A stretch of DNA of 64,000 nucleotides from Thermus tengchongensis (GCF_021462405.1 NZ_JAKEDU010000006.1:35844-99843); one strand, 5' to 3'; numbered from the stretch's first letter, positions 46,877 to 55,968 are shown. The notes: generated by a model not told the origin, from the letters alone. Numbers and translations are program-made.

Positions 46877-46902
46877 AAGCCCCTCCCCAAGGGAAAGGGC
46901 TT
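46877..46902 (-). terminator. Hairpin after the enoyl-CoA hydratase gene
   Basis: AAGCCCCTCCCC / GGGAAAGGGCTT with internal mismatches, 5 nt downstream of the stop at 46907 on the minus strand; no clear U-run. Confidence 0.4.
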
Positions 46903-46906
46903 ACCC

Positions 46907-47728
46907 TTACTCTCCCTTGAAGTTCGGCGCCCGCTTCTCCAAAAAGGCCCGCACCCCTTCCTTCATGTCCTCGGTGGCGGAGGCGTAGCCGAAAAGGTCG
47001 GCCTCGATCTCCAGGGCCTCCGCCAGGTCCAGCCCCTCGCCCCGCACCACGCTCTCCTTGGCCAGGGCCAGGGCGATGGGGGCGTTTTTCAGGATCTGCC
47101 GGGCGAGCCTTTTCGCCTCCTCGAGGGCGTCCTCCGCCACGCGGTTCACCAACCCCAAGGCGAGGGCTTCTTCCGCGGACACGTGCCGCCCGGTGAAGAT
47201 GAGGTCCAGAGCCCGCCCCCGCCCGATGAGGCGGGGAAGGCGCTGGGTGCCGCCGAAGCCAGGAATGAGGCCTAGACCCACCTCAGGCAGGCCCAGCTTG
47301 GCGCCCTTGGCGGCCACCCGCAGGTCGCAGGCCAGGGCCAGCTCCAGCCCGCCCCCCAGGGCATACCCGTTGATGGCGGCGATGGTGGGCAGGGGCAAGG
47401 CGGCGATCTCGGCGAAGACCTGCTGGCCCAAAAGGGCATATTCCCGGGCCATGAAGGGGTCTTTGAGGGCGGCGATCTCCTTTAGGTCCGCCCCGGCGGC
47501 GAAGGCCTTGCCCTCCCCGGTGAAGATGGCCACGCGGGCCTCGGGGTCTTGGTGGATGACCTCGGCCACCTCCGCCAGCTCCTGGAGAAGGTCTTGGGAA
47601 AGGGCGTTCAGGGCCTCCGGCCGCCTTAGGGTCACCAGGGCGATGCCCTCCTCCACCTCGTAGGAAAGGTGCTCGAACTCGGGGATCTCCAGGATGAACT
47701 CGTGCTCGCCTTCGTGCTCGTGGGCCAT
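46907..47728 (-). CDS. Enoyl-CoA hydratase/isomerase family protein
   Basis: Crotonase-fold enzyme, 273 residues, hydrating trans-2-enoyl-CoA in beta-oxidation or related routes. Oxyanion-hole segments AAGADLKEIA and GYALGGGLELALACD are present; the two catalytic glutamates are in LGGGLELAL-neighbouring GGTQRL and LPEVGLGL. An N-terminal His/Glu-rich extension (MAHEHEGEHE) is unusual. It follows the nucleoside phosphorylase gene by 1 nt, though no metabolic link is obvious. Confidence 0.88.
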   Translation of the reverse strand: MAHEHEGEHEFILEIPEFEHLSYEVEEGIALVTLRRPEALNALSQDLLQELAEVAEVIHQDPEARVAIFTGEGKAFAAGADLKEIAALKDPFMAREYALLGQQVFAEIAALPLPTIAAINGYALGGGLELALACDLRVAAKGAKLGLPEVGLGLIPGFGGTQRLPRLIGRGRALDLIFTGRHVSAEEALALGLVNRVAEDALEEAKRLARQILKNAPIALALAKESVVRGEGLDLAEALEIEADLFGYASATEDMKEGVRAFLEKRAPNFKGE

Positions 47729-47729
47729 G

Positions 47730-48437
47730 CTACACCTCCAAAAGGGCCTCGAGGGCCACCTCCACCATCCGCCTTACGCCTTCTTGCAAAACCTCAGGCG
47801 GAGCCAACTCCGGGTCGCCGATGCGGTTGGAAACCGTGAGGATGGCTCCCGCCCGCACCTTCCGCATCTTACCCAGGAGGAAGAGGGCGCTGGCCTCCAT
47901 CTCAAAGGCCAAGACGCCAAAACGGGCCCAGGCCTTGGCCCCTTCCGGGGTGGTGGCGTAGAAGGCGTCCTCCGTGGCCACCAGGCCCACGTGGTGGGGA
48001 AAGCCCTTCTCTTCCGCCTTCCGCCAAAGGGCCCGAAAGAGTTCGGCGTCGGGCACGGGAGCGTAGGGACGGCCCTCCAGGTACTGCCGGGTGGCCCCGT
48101 CTAGGGGCACCGCCCCCTGGGCGATCACCAGGTCCCCCGGGGCTAGGGCTTCGTCCACCGCCCCACAGGTGCCGACCCGGAGAAGCACCCTGGCCCCCAG
48201 GCTCACCAGCTCCTCGGCCACGATGCTGGCCGAAGGGGCCCCCATGCCCGTGGTCTGCACGGAAACCGGCACCCCCCGGTACCAGCCAGTAAAGCCCAGA
48301 AGGCCCCGGTAGGAGGTGTAGAGCCGGGGTTCCTCCAGGAAGGTGGTGGCGATCCACTCCGCCCGCCCCGGGTCCCCGGGCAGGAGCACCCTTTCTGCCA
48401 CCTCTCCCTTCTTGCCCCGCACGTGGATGGGACCCAT
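47730..48437 (-). CDS. Purine nucleoside phosphorylase (NP-I family)
   Basis: 235 residues, phosphorolysis of purine nucleosides to base and ribose-1-phosphate. VLLPGDPGRAEWIA binds phosphate, TTGMGAPSASIV and RVGTCGA are active-site loops, EMEASALFLLG binds ribose and SNRIGDPE carries the base-binding Asp. It strongly resembles a T. thermophilus PNP encoded next to Crp, the same neighbourhood as here. Confidence 0.9.
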   Translation of the reverse strand: MGPIHVRGKKGEVAERVLLPGDPGRAEWIATTFLEEPRLYTSYRGLLGFTGWYRGVPVSVQTTGMGAPSASIVAEELVSLGARVLLRVGTCGAVDEALAPGDLVIAQGAVPLDGATRQYLEGRPYAPVPDAELFRALWRKAEEKGFPHHVGLVATEDAFYATTPEGAKAWARFGVLAFEMEASALFLLGKMRKVRAGAILTVSNRIGDPELAPPEVLQEGVRRMVEVALEALLEV

Positions 48438-48448
48438 ACCGCCCCATT

Positions 48449-49078
48449 TTAAAGCCGTAAGATGGGAAGCCCTTCCACCAAGGCCTCGTCGTGGGTGGAG
48501 AAGAGAAGAGCTGCCCCCACCTCCCTGGCCAACTCCCGCATGAGCCTGAGCACCTCCTTGGCCTGGGTGCGGTCCAGGCTGGCCGTGGGCTCATCGGCCA
48601 AAAGAAGCCTGGGGCGAAGGTACAGGGCCCGGGCCACCGCTACCCGCTGCCGTTCCCCACCCGAAAGCCTCTGGGGCAGGAAATCCGCCCGTTCCCTAAG
48701 GCCCAGCCGGGCAAGGAGCCCAAGGGCAAGGGCCCGGTCCACCCGGCCCGCCAGGTAGCCGGGGGCCAGGACGTTTTCCAAGGCGGTGAGCTCCGGGAAG
48801 AGAAAGTGGTGCTGGAAGACAAGACCCATAAAGCGAAGCCGCCTCCTGGCCAAAACCCCCTCGGGAAGGCCCCGGATGGGGATTCCCTCCCAGTACACCT
48901 CGCCCTCCTGCAGGGAAAGAAGGCCCGCCAGGAGGTGGAGGAGGGTGGTCTTGCCGCTTCCCGAGGGCCCTAGGATGGCCAGGGCCTCCCCGGGGCAGAG
49001 CCTTAAGGAAACCCCCCGGAAAAGATCGCCGTTCCCATAGGAGAATCCAAGGTCTATGGCCTCCAAGACCGGGTTCAC
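48449..49078 (-). CDS. ABC transporter ATPase, LolD/MacB type, without adjacent permease
   Basis: 209 residues from the GTG at 49078; the longer open frame upstream is rejected because it runs into crp antisense. Walker A GPSGSGKTTLLHLL, Q-loop VFQHHFLFPELTALENV, signature LSGGERQRVAVARAL, Walker B LLLADEPTASLD. The LolD/FtsE/MacB group is the best match, but no permease lies nearby; the product may join a distant permease. Last in the series before the nucleoside phosphorylase (11-nt gap). Confidence 0.85.
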   Translation of the reverse strand: MNPVLEAIDLGFSYGNGDLFRGVSLRLCPGEALAILGPSGSGKTTLLHLLAGLLSLQEGEVYWEGIPIRGLPEGVLARRRLRFMGLVFQHHFLFPELTALENVLAPGYLAGRVDRALALGLLARLGLRERADFLPQRLSGGERQRVAVARALYLRPRLLLADEPTASLDRTQAKEVLRLMRELAREVGAALLFSTHDEALVEGLPILRL

Positions 49079-49113
49079 CCTCTCATCCTCTAGGCAAAAG
49101 ATGAAGCCTCGGT

Positions 49114-49119
49114 TAGAGT
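49114..49119 (+). promoter_or_regulatory. -10 box of crp, leaderless
   Basis: TAGAGT ends 7 nt before the ATG at 49127; the gene pair with the ABC ATPase is divergent. Confidence 0.45.
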
Positions 49120-49126
49120 AAGGCCG

Positions 49127-49777
49127 ATGCCGGCATCCCCTCTTTTCCAGGATATGGGCCCGGAGGAAGTCCTTCTGGCCCGCTCCTACTTCCAGCCCCT
49201 GACCTACCCCAAGGGCAAAGCCATCTTCCACCAGGGGGATCTGGGCCAGGCCCTTTACCTGGTGGAGGAGGGCCGGGTGCGCCTCTACCGCACCCACCTG
49301 GGGGGCCAGGAGAAGATCCTGGGGTTCCTGGGGCCCGGAGAGGTCTTCGGGGAGATGAGCCTTTTGGACGGAGGGGAACGGAGCGCCAGTGCCGTAGCCG
49401 AGGAGGACACGCTCCTCCTAGCCCTTTACCGGGAGGCCTACCTTGGGCTCATCCGCCGCCTCCCCCTCTTCGCCCACAACCTGGCCCGCATCCTGGCCCA
49501 CCGCCTGCGGGAACTCAACTTGGAGCTGGACCTCATGGCCTTTGAGGAGGCGAGGAGCCGGGTAGCCTACGCCCTCTTAAAGCTCCTTCGTCAGGGGCAC
49601 GGGCCCCACTTCCAGCTCCGCCACCAGGACCTGGCGGCCTTGGCCGGGGTGAGCCGGGAAACCACTACCCGGGTCCTCCACGAGCTCAAAGACCAAGGCG
49701 TCCTGCGGCTTTTTTCAGGGGCGTTGGAGGTGGTGGACCCCGGGCTTTTAGAGGAGGTGGCCTTTGGTCTTCTTTGA
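49127..49777 (+). CDS. crp: Crp/Fnr-family transcription factor, probable cAMP receptor protein
   Basis: 216 residues, the length of T. thermophilus CRP, which also sits beside a PNP gene. The cyclic-nucleotide barrel (about 8-120) has the phosphate-binding cassette FGEMSLLDGGERSASA, in which Glu and Arg-Ser contact cAMP. A dimer helix is followed by a winged HTH (QDLAALAGVSRETTTRVLHEL). There is no Cys cluster of the FNR type. A role as a cAMP-dependent activator is inferred by homology. Confidence 0.88.
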   Translation: MPASPLFQDMGPEEVLLARSYFQPLTYPKGKAIFHQGDLGQALYLVEEGRVRLYRTHLGGQEKILGFLGPGEVFGEMSLLDGGERSASAVAEEDTLLLALYREAYLGLIRRLPLFAHNLARILAHRLRELNLELDLMAFEEARSRVAYALLKLLRQGHGPHFQLRHQDLAALAGVSRETTTRVLHELKDQGVLRLFSGALEVVDPGLLEEVAFGLL

Positions 49778-49801
49778 AGAAACCGAGTCGGAGGACCCTC
49801 C

Positions 49802-50533
49802 ATGCGCTTGAAGGTGGATGTTCTTCCCGCGGAGGAGCTGGTCTACCCCGATGTGGTGTTGGTGGTGGACGTGATCCGCTCCACCACCACCGCCGTCTGC
49901 CTCCTGGAGGCGGGGGCGGAAGCCCTGTACTGGGTCCCCAGCCTCGAGGCCGCCCGGGCCTTCAAGGATGCCGACGTCCTCTTGGCGGGGGAAGTGGGGG
50001 GGTTAAAGCCCCCAGGGTTTGACCTGGGCAACTCCCCCCGGGAGGCCCTCGAGGCCCCGGTGGGCGGCAAGACCGTGGTGATGAGCACCACCAACGGCAC
50101 CAAGGCTGCCCACGCGGCCGCCAAGACCGCCAAGCACGTCCTTTTGGCCTCCCTCTTTAACGCCCACGCCGCCGCCCGCCTGGCCCGGGAGCTGGCCACG
50201 GAGGAGGTGGCCATCCTCTGCGCCGGCAAGGAGGGGCGGGTGGGGCTGGACGACCTCTACACCGCCGGGGTGCTGGCGGAGTACCTGGGGCTTTTGGGGG
50301 AGGTGGAGCCCGAGGACGGGGCCCGGATCGCCCTCTCCGTGAAGCGGGCCTACCAGGACCCCTTGGAGGCCCTCTCCCTCTCCGCGGCGGCCCAGGCCCT
50401 GAAGGCGGTGGGCCTCGAGGCCGACGTGCCCCTCTGCGCCCAGGTGGCCAAAAGCGCCGCCGTGCCCCTCCTCACGGGCCGGGTGGGGGAGGCCCTCATC
50501 TTCAAGAAGGCCCACCCGGGGCAGGCGGGCTAG
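49802..50533 (+). CDS. comB: ComB-family 2-phosphosulfolactate phosphatase
   Basis: 243 residues, Mg-dependent phosphatase family first known from coenzyme M synthesis. Signatures: [19 protein letters not shown] at the N-terminus and MSTTNGTKA in the centre, plus [10 protein letters not shown] and [10 protein letters not shown]. Thermus is not known to make coenzyme M, so the product may be sulfolactate or the true substrate another one. Start ATG 24 nt after crp with GGAGG in front. It overlaps the convergent transporter gene by 4 bp. Confidence 0.85.
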   Translation: MRLKVDVLPAEELVYPDVVLVVDVIRSTTTAVCLLEAGAEALYWVPSLEAARAFKDADVLLAGEVGGLKPPGFDLGNSPREALEAPVGGKTVVMSTTNGTKAAHAAAKTAKHVLLASLFNAHAAARLARELATEEVAILCAGKEGRVGLDDLYTAGVLAEYLGLLGEVEPEDGARIALSVKRAYQDPLEALSLSAAAQALKAVGLEADVPLCAQVAKSAAVPLLTGRVGEALIFKKAHPGQAG

Positions 50534-51456
50534 GGGAAAAGCCTAGGGACCAGCCGGACCGCCACCCCCATGCCCAAAAGCTCCACCAGGGCTTGGAGGA
50601 CGATGGCCAGAGGGGCAAGCCCCATCCCCTCCGGCAGGGCCAGGGCCAAGGGCAGGACCAGGAAGGAGTTGCGCGTGCCCAGGCTGAAGGCCAGCGTCCG
50701 CCCCGCCTTGGCCTCGAGGCGGAAAAGGTGGGCCAGGACCCAGGCCAGGCCCAGGGCCAGGAGGAGGTAGAGGGCGAAGAGGGCCAGGAGGCCCCCCAGG
50801 TGGGCCCGGAGCCCGGGGAGGTAGCCCGCGTGCCCCAAGGCCACCAGGAAGACCACCAGGGCCAAAAGGGGCACCGGCCAGGAGGCGGTCCGGGCGGCCA
50901 GGGCGGGCCCCAAGGAGCGGGCCTGGAGGAGGAGGGCGAGGAGGAGGGGCAGGAGGACCACCAGGGCCGCCTTCCCCAGGGAGGCCGCCGGGAGTCCCTC
51001 CACCCCCCCTCCCAGGAGGGCGAGGTAAAGGGGCAGGAGGAGGAGCTGGAGGAAGAGGTTCAGGGGGGTGAGGGCTAGGGCCCGGGCCACATCCCCCCAG
51101 CCCAGGTGAGCGAAGGCCAAAAACCAGTCGGTGCAGGGCACGAGGAGGACCAAGGCCACCCCCAGGCGCAGGCCCGGATCGGGGGGCAGGAGGGGGAGCA
51201 GGCCGAAGACCAGAAGGGGGACGAGGAGGAAGTTGCCCACAAGGCCCGCCAGGAGAAAGCCCCGGTCGCGGAAGGCCCGGCGCAAGGCCAAGAGGGGCAC
51301 CTGGAGGAAGGTGGCGAAGAGGAGGGCCGCCAGGGCGGGCCACAGGAGGACCTCCCCCCAGGGGGCCAGGGCGGGAGCCCCGAGGCCCAAGGCCGCCCCC
51401 AGGAGGGCTGCCCCCAGGTAGAGGGGGAACTGGTGGCGCTCCAGAAGGGCCCTCAC
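50530..51456 (-). CDS. Bile-acid/arsenite-permease (ACR3-like) family transporter
   Basis: 308 residues, about ten hydrophobic helices with almost no soluble parts. The core [27 protein letters not shown] resembles the ACR3 arsenite carriers, including the Cys and the following crossed-helix region; a second crossing motif is [15 protein letters not shown]. Arsenite or antimonite efflux is likely but another anion is possible, since no arsR or arsC gene is nearby. Confidence 0.7.
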   Translation of the reverse strand: MRALLERHQFPLYLGAALLGAALGLGAPALAPWGEVLLWPALAALLFATFLQVPLLALRRAFRDRGFLLAGLVGNFLLVPLLVFGLLPLLPPDPGLRLGVALVLLVPCTDWFLAFAHLGWGDVARALALTPLNLFLQLLLLPLYLALLGGGVEGLPAASLGKAALVVLLPLLLALLLQARSLGPALAARTASWPVPLLALVVFLVALGHAGYLPGLRAHLGGLLALFALYLLLALGLAWVLAHLFRLEAKAGRTLAFSLGTRNSFLVLPLALALPEGMGLAPLAIVLQALVELLGMGVAVRLVPRLFP

Positions 51457-51458
51457 CC

Positions 51459-52772
51459 CTAGCGAGCCCCCGCCAGAAGCCCGTAGAAGCGCCTCAGGGC
51501 GGCGATGCCCTTCTCTAGGTTCACCAGGTCAAACTTCTCGTTGGGAGCGTGGAGGTTGTCATCGGGAAGCCCCAGGCCCAAGAGAACCACGGGCGCGTGA
51601 AGGGCATCCTGGAGCTCCGCCACCACCGGGATGCTTCCTCCCTCCCGGGTGTACACGGGAGGCCTGCCCCAGACTTCCTCCAGGGCCTTGGCCATGAGGC
51701 GCATGGGGGGGCTGAAGGGATCGGTAAGGACCGGCCTGCCCCCGTGGAGGCGAAGGATCTCCATGGCGTAGCCAGGTGGGCAGATCTCCCGCAGGTAGGC
51801 CTCCACCTGGCTGGCCACCTCCTCAGGGTCCTGGTCCGGCACCAGGCGCATGGAGAGCTTCATCCCCGCCTCGGCGGGGATCACCGTCTTGGAACCCTCC
51901 CCCTGGTAGCCGCCCCAGATGCCGTTGGGGTCCAGGGTGGGCCGGGCCCAAAGCCTTTCCAGCGGGGTGTAGCCCTCCTCCCCCGGCAGGGCCTCCACCC
52001 CCAGCTCCCCCTTCAGGAGCGCCTCGTCCAAGGGGGGCCAGAGGCGGCGCTCCTCCTCGGAAACGGGGCGCACCCGGTCGTAGAAGCCGGGGATGAGGAC
52101 CCTGCCGGTTTCCTCGTCCTTGAGCCGGGCCAGGATCCAGCCCAGGGCCTGGATGGGGTTCGGGGCCACCCCGCCGAAGGCCCCGGAGTGGAGGTCCCGC
52201 CTGGCTCCCTTAAGCCGCACCTCCAGGTAGCAGAGGCCCCTCAGGCCGTAGGTGAGGGTGGGGGTGTGGGGGGCGAACATGGCCCCGTCGGAGATGAGGA
52301 CCACGTCGGCTCGGAGCTTCTCCCGGTGGGCCCGCACGAAGGGGAGGAGGTTTGGGCTTCCGATCTCCTCCTCCCCCTCCACCAAAAACTTCACGTTCAC
52401 CCGGGCGGAAAGACCCTCCAGGGCCGCCACGTGGGCCCAGAGCTGCCCCTTGTCGTCCGAGGCCCCCCGGGCGTAGACCCGCCCGTCCCGCAGGGTGGGG
52501 CTAAAGGGCGGGCTTTCCCAAAGCTCCAGGGGGTCCGGGGGCTGGACGTCGTAGTGGCCGTAGACCAGGACCGTGGGGGCCTTGGGGTCCAGGAGGCGCT
52601 CCGCGTAGAGGATGGGGTGGAGGGAGGTCTCGTGGAGCTCGGTGTAGAAACCCCGTTCCTTAAGCCTCTCCGCAAGCCAGAGGGCCGCCTTGCGAACGTC
52701 TTCCTTATGGGTTGGGTCGGTGGATACGGAGGGGATGGACAAAAATTCCAAAAGGGGCTCTAGCGCACTCAC
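51459..52772 (-). CDS. M20-family dipeptidase/carboxypeptidase
   Basis: 437 residues, zinc-dependent M20 peptidase. Metal and catalytic residues: [12 protein letters not shown] (His, Asp), ARGASDDKG (bridging Asp), [10 protein letters not shown] (catalytic Glu and ligand) and a late His near [11 protein letters not shown] dimerisation domain is inserted at about 180-300. Its start overlaps the HspR-like gene stop by 4 nt, so both are probably on one message. Confidence 0.9.
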   Translation of the reverse strand: MSALEPLLEFLSIPSVSTDPTHKEDVRKAALWLAERLKERGFYTELHETSLHPILYAERLLDPKAPTVLVYGHYDVQPPDPLELWESPPFSPTLRDGRVYARGASDDKGQLWAHVAALEGLSARVNVKFLVEGEEEIGSPNLLPFVRAHREKLRADVVLISDGAMFAPHTPTLTYGLRGLCYLEVRLKGARRDLHSGAFGGVAPNPIQALGWILARLKDEETGRVLIPGFYDRVRPVSEEERRLWPPLDEALLKGELGVEALPGEEGYTPLERLWARPTLDPNGIWGGYQGEGSKTVIPAEAGMKLSMRLVPDQDPEEVASQVEAYLREICPPGYAMEILRLHGGRPVLTDPFSPPMRLMAKALEEVWGRPPVYTREGGSIPVVAELQDALHAPVVLLGLGLPDDNLHAPNEKFDLVNLEKGIAALRRFYGLLAGAR

Positions 52773-53467
52773 GCCCCCATGCTACTCCCTTCGGGAAAGG
52801 TCTTGCCCTCTTCCAAGAGAAGGAGCTTCAGCCGGGCCACCTCGGCCTCAAACCGGGCCTGCAGGGCCTCGAGCTCCGCCCTGAGCCGCATGATCTCCTC
52901 CACCCCCGCCAGGTTCACCCCAAGCTCCTGCGTCAGGCGGCGGATCTCCCTCAGCTTCTCAATGTCCCGCTCCGAGTAAAGCCGGGTCTTCCCACCCGAC
53001 CGCTTCGGCTTGATCAAACCCTTCCGCTCGTAAAGCCGCAGGGTCTGCGGGTGCATCTCCAAAAGCTCCGCCGCCACCGAGATCACGTACACGGGACGGT
53101 CCTTGGGGGAGGGCTTGGCCGTGGCCCCGGGAGGGGGAAGGGCCGGGCGTTCCAGCTCCTCAAAGCGGGCCCCGATCTCCTGCTTCAGCCGGGCCACCTC
53201 GGCCTCAAACCGGGCCTGCAAGGCCTCGAGCTCCGCCCTAAGCCGCATGATCTCCTCCACCCCCGCCAGGTTCACCCCAAGCTCCTGCGTCAGGCGGCGG
53301 ATCTCCCTCAGCTTCTCAATGTCCCGCTCCGAGTAAAGCCGGGTCTTCCCACCCGACCGCTTCGGCTTGATCAAACCCTTCCGCTCGTAAAGCCTCAGGG
53401 TCTGCGGGTGCATCTCCAAAAGCTCCGCCGCCACCGAGATCACGTACACGGGACGGTCCTTGTCCAT
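52769..53467 (-). CDS. hspR: Tandem-duplicated HspR/MerR-family heat-shock-type regulator
   Basis: 232 residues, about twice the length of HspR. Residues 3-95 and 122-214 are two copies of the same unit: [17 protein letters not shown], then [14 protein letters not shown] (MerR helix-turn-helix and wing), followed by [13 protein letters not shown] and a coiled coil [19 protein letters not shown] Pro-rich linker joins them ([16 protein letters not shown]); the tail is [18 protein letters not shown]. HspR represses chaperone genes in actinobacteria and relatives; here no chaperone gene is adjacent. The start is the ATG at 53467 with GGAGGG 9 nt upstream. Confidence 0.85.
   Translation of the reverse strand: MDKDRPVYVISVAAELLEMHPQTLRLYERKGLIKPKRSGGKTRLYSERDIEKLREIRRLTQELGVNLAGVEEIMRLRAELEALQARFEAEVARLKQEIGARFEELERPALPPPGATAKPSPKDRPVYVISVAAELLEMHPQTLRLYERKGLIKPKRSGGKTRLYSERDIEKLREIRRLTQELGVNLAGVEEIMRLRAELEALQARFEAEVARLKLLLLEEGKTFPEGSSMGA
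52825..53105 (-). repeat. HspR duplication, copy B (C-terminal unit)
   Basis: 281 bp matching 53182-53462 with three substitutions seen by eye; direct repeat with a period of 357 bp (119 codons). Confidence 0.95.
53182..53462 (-). repeat. HspR duplication, copy A (N-terminal unit)
   Basis: Partner of 52825-53105. The two copies encode identical amino-acid sequence. Confidence 0.95.
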
Positions 53468-53471
53468 GGCC

Positions 53472-53490
53472 TTTAGCTCCCTCCGCTAAA
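53472..53490 (-). promoter_or_regulatory. Inverted repeat TTTAGC-N7-GCTAAA around the hspR ribosome site
   Basis: Perfect 6-bp arms with a 7-nt spacer, GGAGGGA on the coding strand, which is the Shine-Dalgarno. It lies between the -10 box and the start codon. The N7 spacing recalls the HspR operator form (inverted arms with 7 nt between), though the arm sequence differs. It may be an autoregulatory operator or an RNA hairpin. Confidence 0.5.
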
Positions 53491-53507
53491 CCCTCCTAAC
53501 CAACGTT

Positions 53508-53538
53508 ATTATAAAGCGGGCACAAATCCTAGGCGCAA
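53508..53538 (-). promoter_or_regulatory. Promoter of hspR
   Basis: Perfect TATAAT (53508-53513) overlapping the iclR stop codon; a weak TTGCGC (53533-53538) lies 19 nt upstream. It starts the hspR-peptidase message inside the end of iclR. Confidence 0.6.
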
Positions 53539-54267
53539 GGAAGCTTTCCTGGCCGCCTCCACCACCCGGGGAGCCAGGCAGTGAGCCTCCTCCAGGGAAA
53601 GGCGGCTGGCGGGAGCAGAGAGGGACAGGGCGGCCACCACCTCCCCCCCGGGGCCGAAGACCGGAGCGGCCACACAGCGGACCCCCAGCTCCCTCTCCTC
53701 GTTGTCCAGGGCGTAGCCCTTTCGGCGCACGGTTTCCAACTCCCGCTTCAGGTCCTCGAGGCGAGTGAGGGTGTAAGGAGTGTACGGGGTGAGGGAAAGC
53801 CCCTCGGGAATGCCCCGGAAGGCAAGAAGCACCTTCCCCACTCCCGTGGCGTGCAGGGGAGCCCGGCTTCCGGGGGCGGTGAAGAGCCGGACCAGCCTAG
53901 CCCCCTCCGCCTGGTCCAGATAAAGGGCCTCCCTTCCCGCCAGCACCGCCAGGTTCACGCTCTCCCCCGTGGCCTGGGCCAGGGCCTCCATCTCGGGGCG
54001 CACGGCCTCCAAGAGGTTCTTGCGGAGGTAGGCCTGTCCCACGGTGAAGGCCCGGGGCCCCACCCGGTAGACCCCCCCCTCCTCCTCCACGAAACCCCGG
54101 CGGGCCAGGGTCTGAAGCAGGCGGTAAAGGGTGCTCCTGGAAAGCCCCGTGCGCTCGGCCAAGGGGGACAAACCCGCCTCCCCCAGCTCGCTCAAGACTT
54201 CCAGCACCCCAAGCCCCCGCTCCAGGGTCTTGACCTCCCCAGGACCTTTTCCTCTGGGTCTAGGCAT
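53509..54267 (-). CDS. IclR-family transcriptional regulator
   Basis: 252 residues from the ATG at 54267, which has TACCCT 7 nt upstream; an in-frame start at 54333 precedes the promoter and is rejected. N-terminal winged HTH (SPLAERTGLSRSTLYRLLQTL), then the IclR effector domain with LHATGVGKVLLAF and LDNEERELGVRCVAAPV. Divergent from malate synthase with a 98-bp gap, so control of aceB and the glycolate genes is the natural inference; the effector may be glyoxylate or pyruvate as in E. coli IclR. Confidence 0.88.
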   Translation of the reverse strand: MPRPRGKGPGEVKTLERGLGVLEVLSELGEAGLSPLAERTGLSRSTLYRLLQTLARRGFVEEEGGVYRVGPRAFTVGQAYLRKNLLEAVRPEMEALAQATGESVNLAVLAGREALYLDQAEGARLVRLFTAPGSRAPLHATGVGKVLLAFRGIPEGLSLTPYTPYTLTRLEDLKRELETVRRKGYALDNEERELGVRCVAAPVFGPGGEVVAALSLSAPASRLSLEEAHCLAPRVVEAARKASLRLGFVPAL

Positions 54268-54274
54268 GGACCCT

Positions 54275-54303
54275 AGGGTACCAGGCTCCCCAAGATTTTT
54301 CAA
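54275..54303 (-). promoter_or_regulatory. Promoter of iclR, leaderless
   Basis: TTGAAA (54298-54303), 17-nt spacer, TACCCT (54275-54280), ending 7 nt before the ATG at 54267. Confidence 0.65.
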
Positions 54304-54312
54304 TATACAAAA

Positions 54313-54325
54313 AAGCATTTTGCTT
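54313..54325. promoter_or_regulatory. Candidate IclR operator between the divergent promoters
   Basis: AAGCA-TTT-TGCTT, perfect 5-bp arms, lying directly before the aceB -35 box and just upstream of the iclR -35 box, so one bound dimer could affect both promoters. The AT-rich patch is unusual in this GC-rich region. Confidence 0.4.
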
Positions 54326-54326
54326 C

Positions 54327-54356
54327 TTGACAAACCTCCGCCCCCTCCCTTAGGCT
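54327..54356 (+). promoter_or_regulatory. Promoter of aceB
   Basis: Consensus TTGACA (54327-54332), 18-nt spacer, TAGGCT (54351-54356), 9 nt before the ATG at 54366. Confidence 0.7.
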
Positions 54357-54365
54357 CAGGCCACC

Positions 54366-55928
54366 ATGAAGGGCGTGGAGATCACCAAGGACCATCCCCT
54401 CCTGGGGGAAGTGCTCACGGAAGAGGCCCTGAAGTTTGTGGTGGCCCTGCAGAGGGAGTTCGGTCCCGTGCGCAAGGCCCTTTTGGAGCGGCGGAAGGCG
54501 CTTTGGGCAAGGTACCAAGCAGGAGAGAAGCCGGATTTTCTGGAGGAGACCGCCTTTGTGCGGGGCGGGAGCTGGCAGGTGGCCGAGACCCCTCCCGACC
54601 TCCAGGACCGCCGGGTGGAGATCACCGGGCCCGTGGACCGCAAGATGATCATCAACGCCCTGAACTCCGGGGCCAAGGTCTTCATGGCCGACTTTGAAGA
54701 CGCCCTCTCGCCCACCTGGGACAACGTCATCCAAGGGCAGAAGAACCTGTATGACGCTGTCCGGCGCCAGATCGACTTTGTGAGCCCCGAGGGGAAGGAG
54801 TACAAGCTCAAGGATAAGGTGGCCACCCTCCTTGTCCGGCCTCGAGGCTGGCACCTGGTGGAAAAGCACGTCTTGGTGGACGGGGAACCCATCTCGGCTA
54901 GCCTCTTTGACTTCGGGCTTTACTTCTTCCACAACGCCCACGAGCTCGTAAGGCGGGGAAGCGGTCCCTATTTCTACCTACCCAAGCTGGAAAGCCACCT
55001 GGAGGCCCGGCTGTGGAACAACGTGTTCAACTTCGCCCAGGACTACGTGGGCCTCCCCCGGGGGACCATCCGGGCCACGGTGCTCATCGAAACCATCCTG
55101 GCGGCCTTCGAGATGGAAGAGATCCTCTACGAGCTTAAAGAGCACGCCGCCGGGCTCAACGCCGGCCGCTGGGACTACATCTTCAGCTGCATCAAGAAGT
55201 TCGCCACCACCGCCCCCATCTTCCCCGACCGGGCCCAGGTCACCATGACCGTGCCCTTCATGAAGGCCTACACCGAGCTTCTGGTGAAGTCCTGCCACCT
55301 CCACGGGGCCCACGCCATCGGCGGCATGGCCGCCTTCATCCCCAGCCGCAAGGACCCCGAGGTGAACGAAAGGGCCTTCCAGCAGGTGCGGGCGGACAAG
55401 GAGCGGGAAGCCTCCCAGGGATTTGACGGCACCTGGGTGGCCCACCCCGACCTGGTGCCCGTGGCCATGGAGGTCTTCGACCGCCACCTGGGGGATAGGC
55501 CCCACCAGAAGCACGTGAAGCGGGAGGACGTGCAGGTGAGGGCGGAGGACCTGCTGAACTTTGAGGTCCCAGGGGGCAAGGTAACAGAGGCAGGCCTTCG
55601 CAACAACATCTCCGTGGCCCTCCAGTACCTGAACCAGTGGCTTCTCGGCAACGGGGCCGCGGCCATCTTCAACCTCATGGAGGACGCCGCCACCGCGGAG
55701 ATCAGCCGGGCCCAGCTCTGGCAGTGGGTGCACCGGGGGGCCACGTTGGAGGATGGGCGCACCATCACCCCAGAGCTTTACCAAAAGATCAAGGAAGAGG
55801 AGCTCGCCAAGCTGGGAGGACGGGAGGTTGGCCGCTATAGGGAGGCCGAGGAGATCCTGGACAAGCTGGTCCTCTCGGAGGAGTTCATTGAGTTCCTGAC
55901 CCTGGTGGCCTACGACTACATCGACTAG
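54366..55928 (+). CDS. aceB: Malate synthase A
   Basis: Condenses glyoxylate with acetyl-CoA to malate. 520 residues, the size of the A-type enzyme. Catalytic-site segments: [12 protein letters not shown] (metal Asp/Glu nearby), [29 protein letters not shown] with the Mg-binding Glu, and [12 protein letters not shown]. It is the first gene of the glyoxylate/glycolate block and divergent from iclR. No isocitrate lyase gene is in the window. Confidence 0.97.
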   Translation: MKGVEITKDHPLLGEVLTEEALKFVVALQREFGPVRKALLERRKALWARYQAGEKPDFLEETAFVRGGSWQVAETPPDLQDRRVEITGPVDRKMIINALNSGAKVFMADFEDALSPTWDNVIQGQKNLYDAVRRQIDFVSPEGKEYKLKDKVATLLVRPRGWHLVEKHVLVDGEPISASLFDFGLYFFHNAHELVRRGSGPYFYLPKLESHLEARLWNNVFNFAQDYVGLPRGTIRATVLIETILAAFEMEEILYELKEHAAGLNAGRWDYIFSCIKKFATTAPIFPDRAQVTMTVPFMKAYTELLVKSCHLHGAHAIGGMAAFIPSRKDPEVNERAFQQVRADKEREASQGFDGTWVAHPDLVPVAMEVFDRHLGDRPHQKHVKREDVQVRAEDLLNFEVPGGKVTEAGLRNNISVALQYLNQWLLGNGAAAIFNLMEDAATAEISRAQLWQWVHRGATLEDGRTITPELYQKIKEEELAKLGGREVGRYREAEEILDKLVLSEEFIEFLTLVAYDYID

Positions 55929-55936
55929 CCCGGCAT

Positions 55937-55968
55937 GCCAAGGGGCGGGCAGGGGCCTGCCCCTTGGC
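55937..55968 (+). terminator. Hairpin after aceB
   Basis: GCCAAGGGGC / GCCCCTTGGC 10-bp stem (an inner GGGCAGG / CCTGCCC alternative exists), without a U-run. Probably an attenuator or 3'-end protector before glcD. Confidence 0.5.

Noticed and set aside
51549..52763. 404-residue plus-strand frame opposite the M20 peptidase
   Set aside because: Shadow frame created by high GC at third positions.
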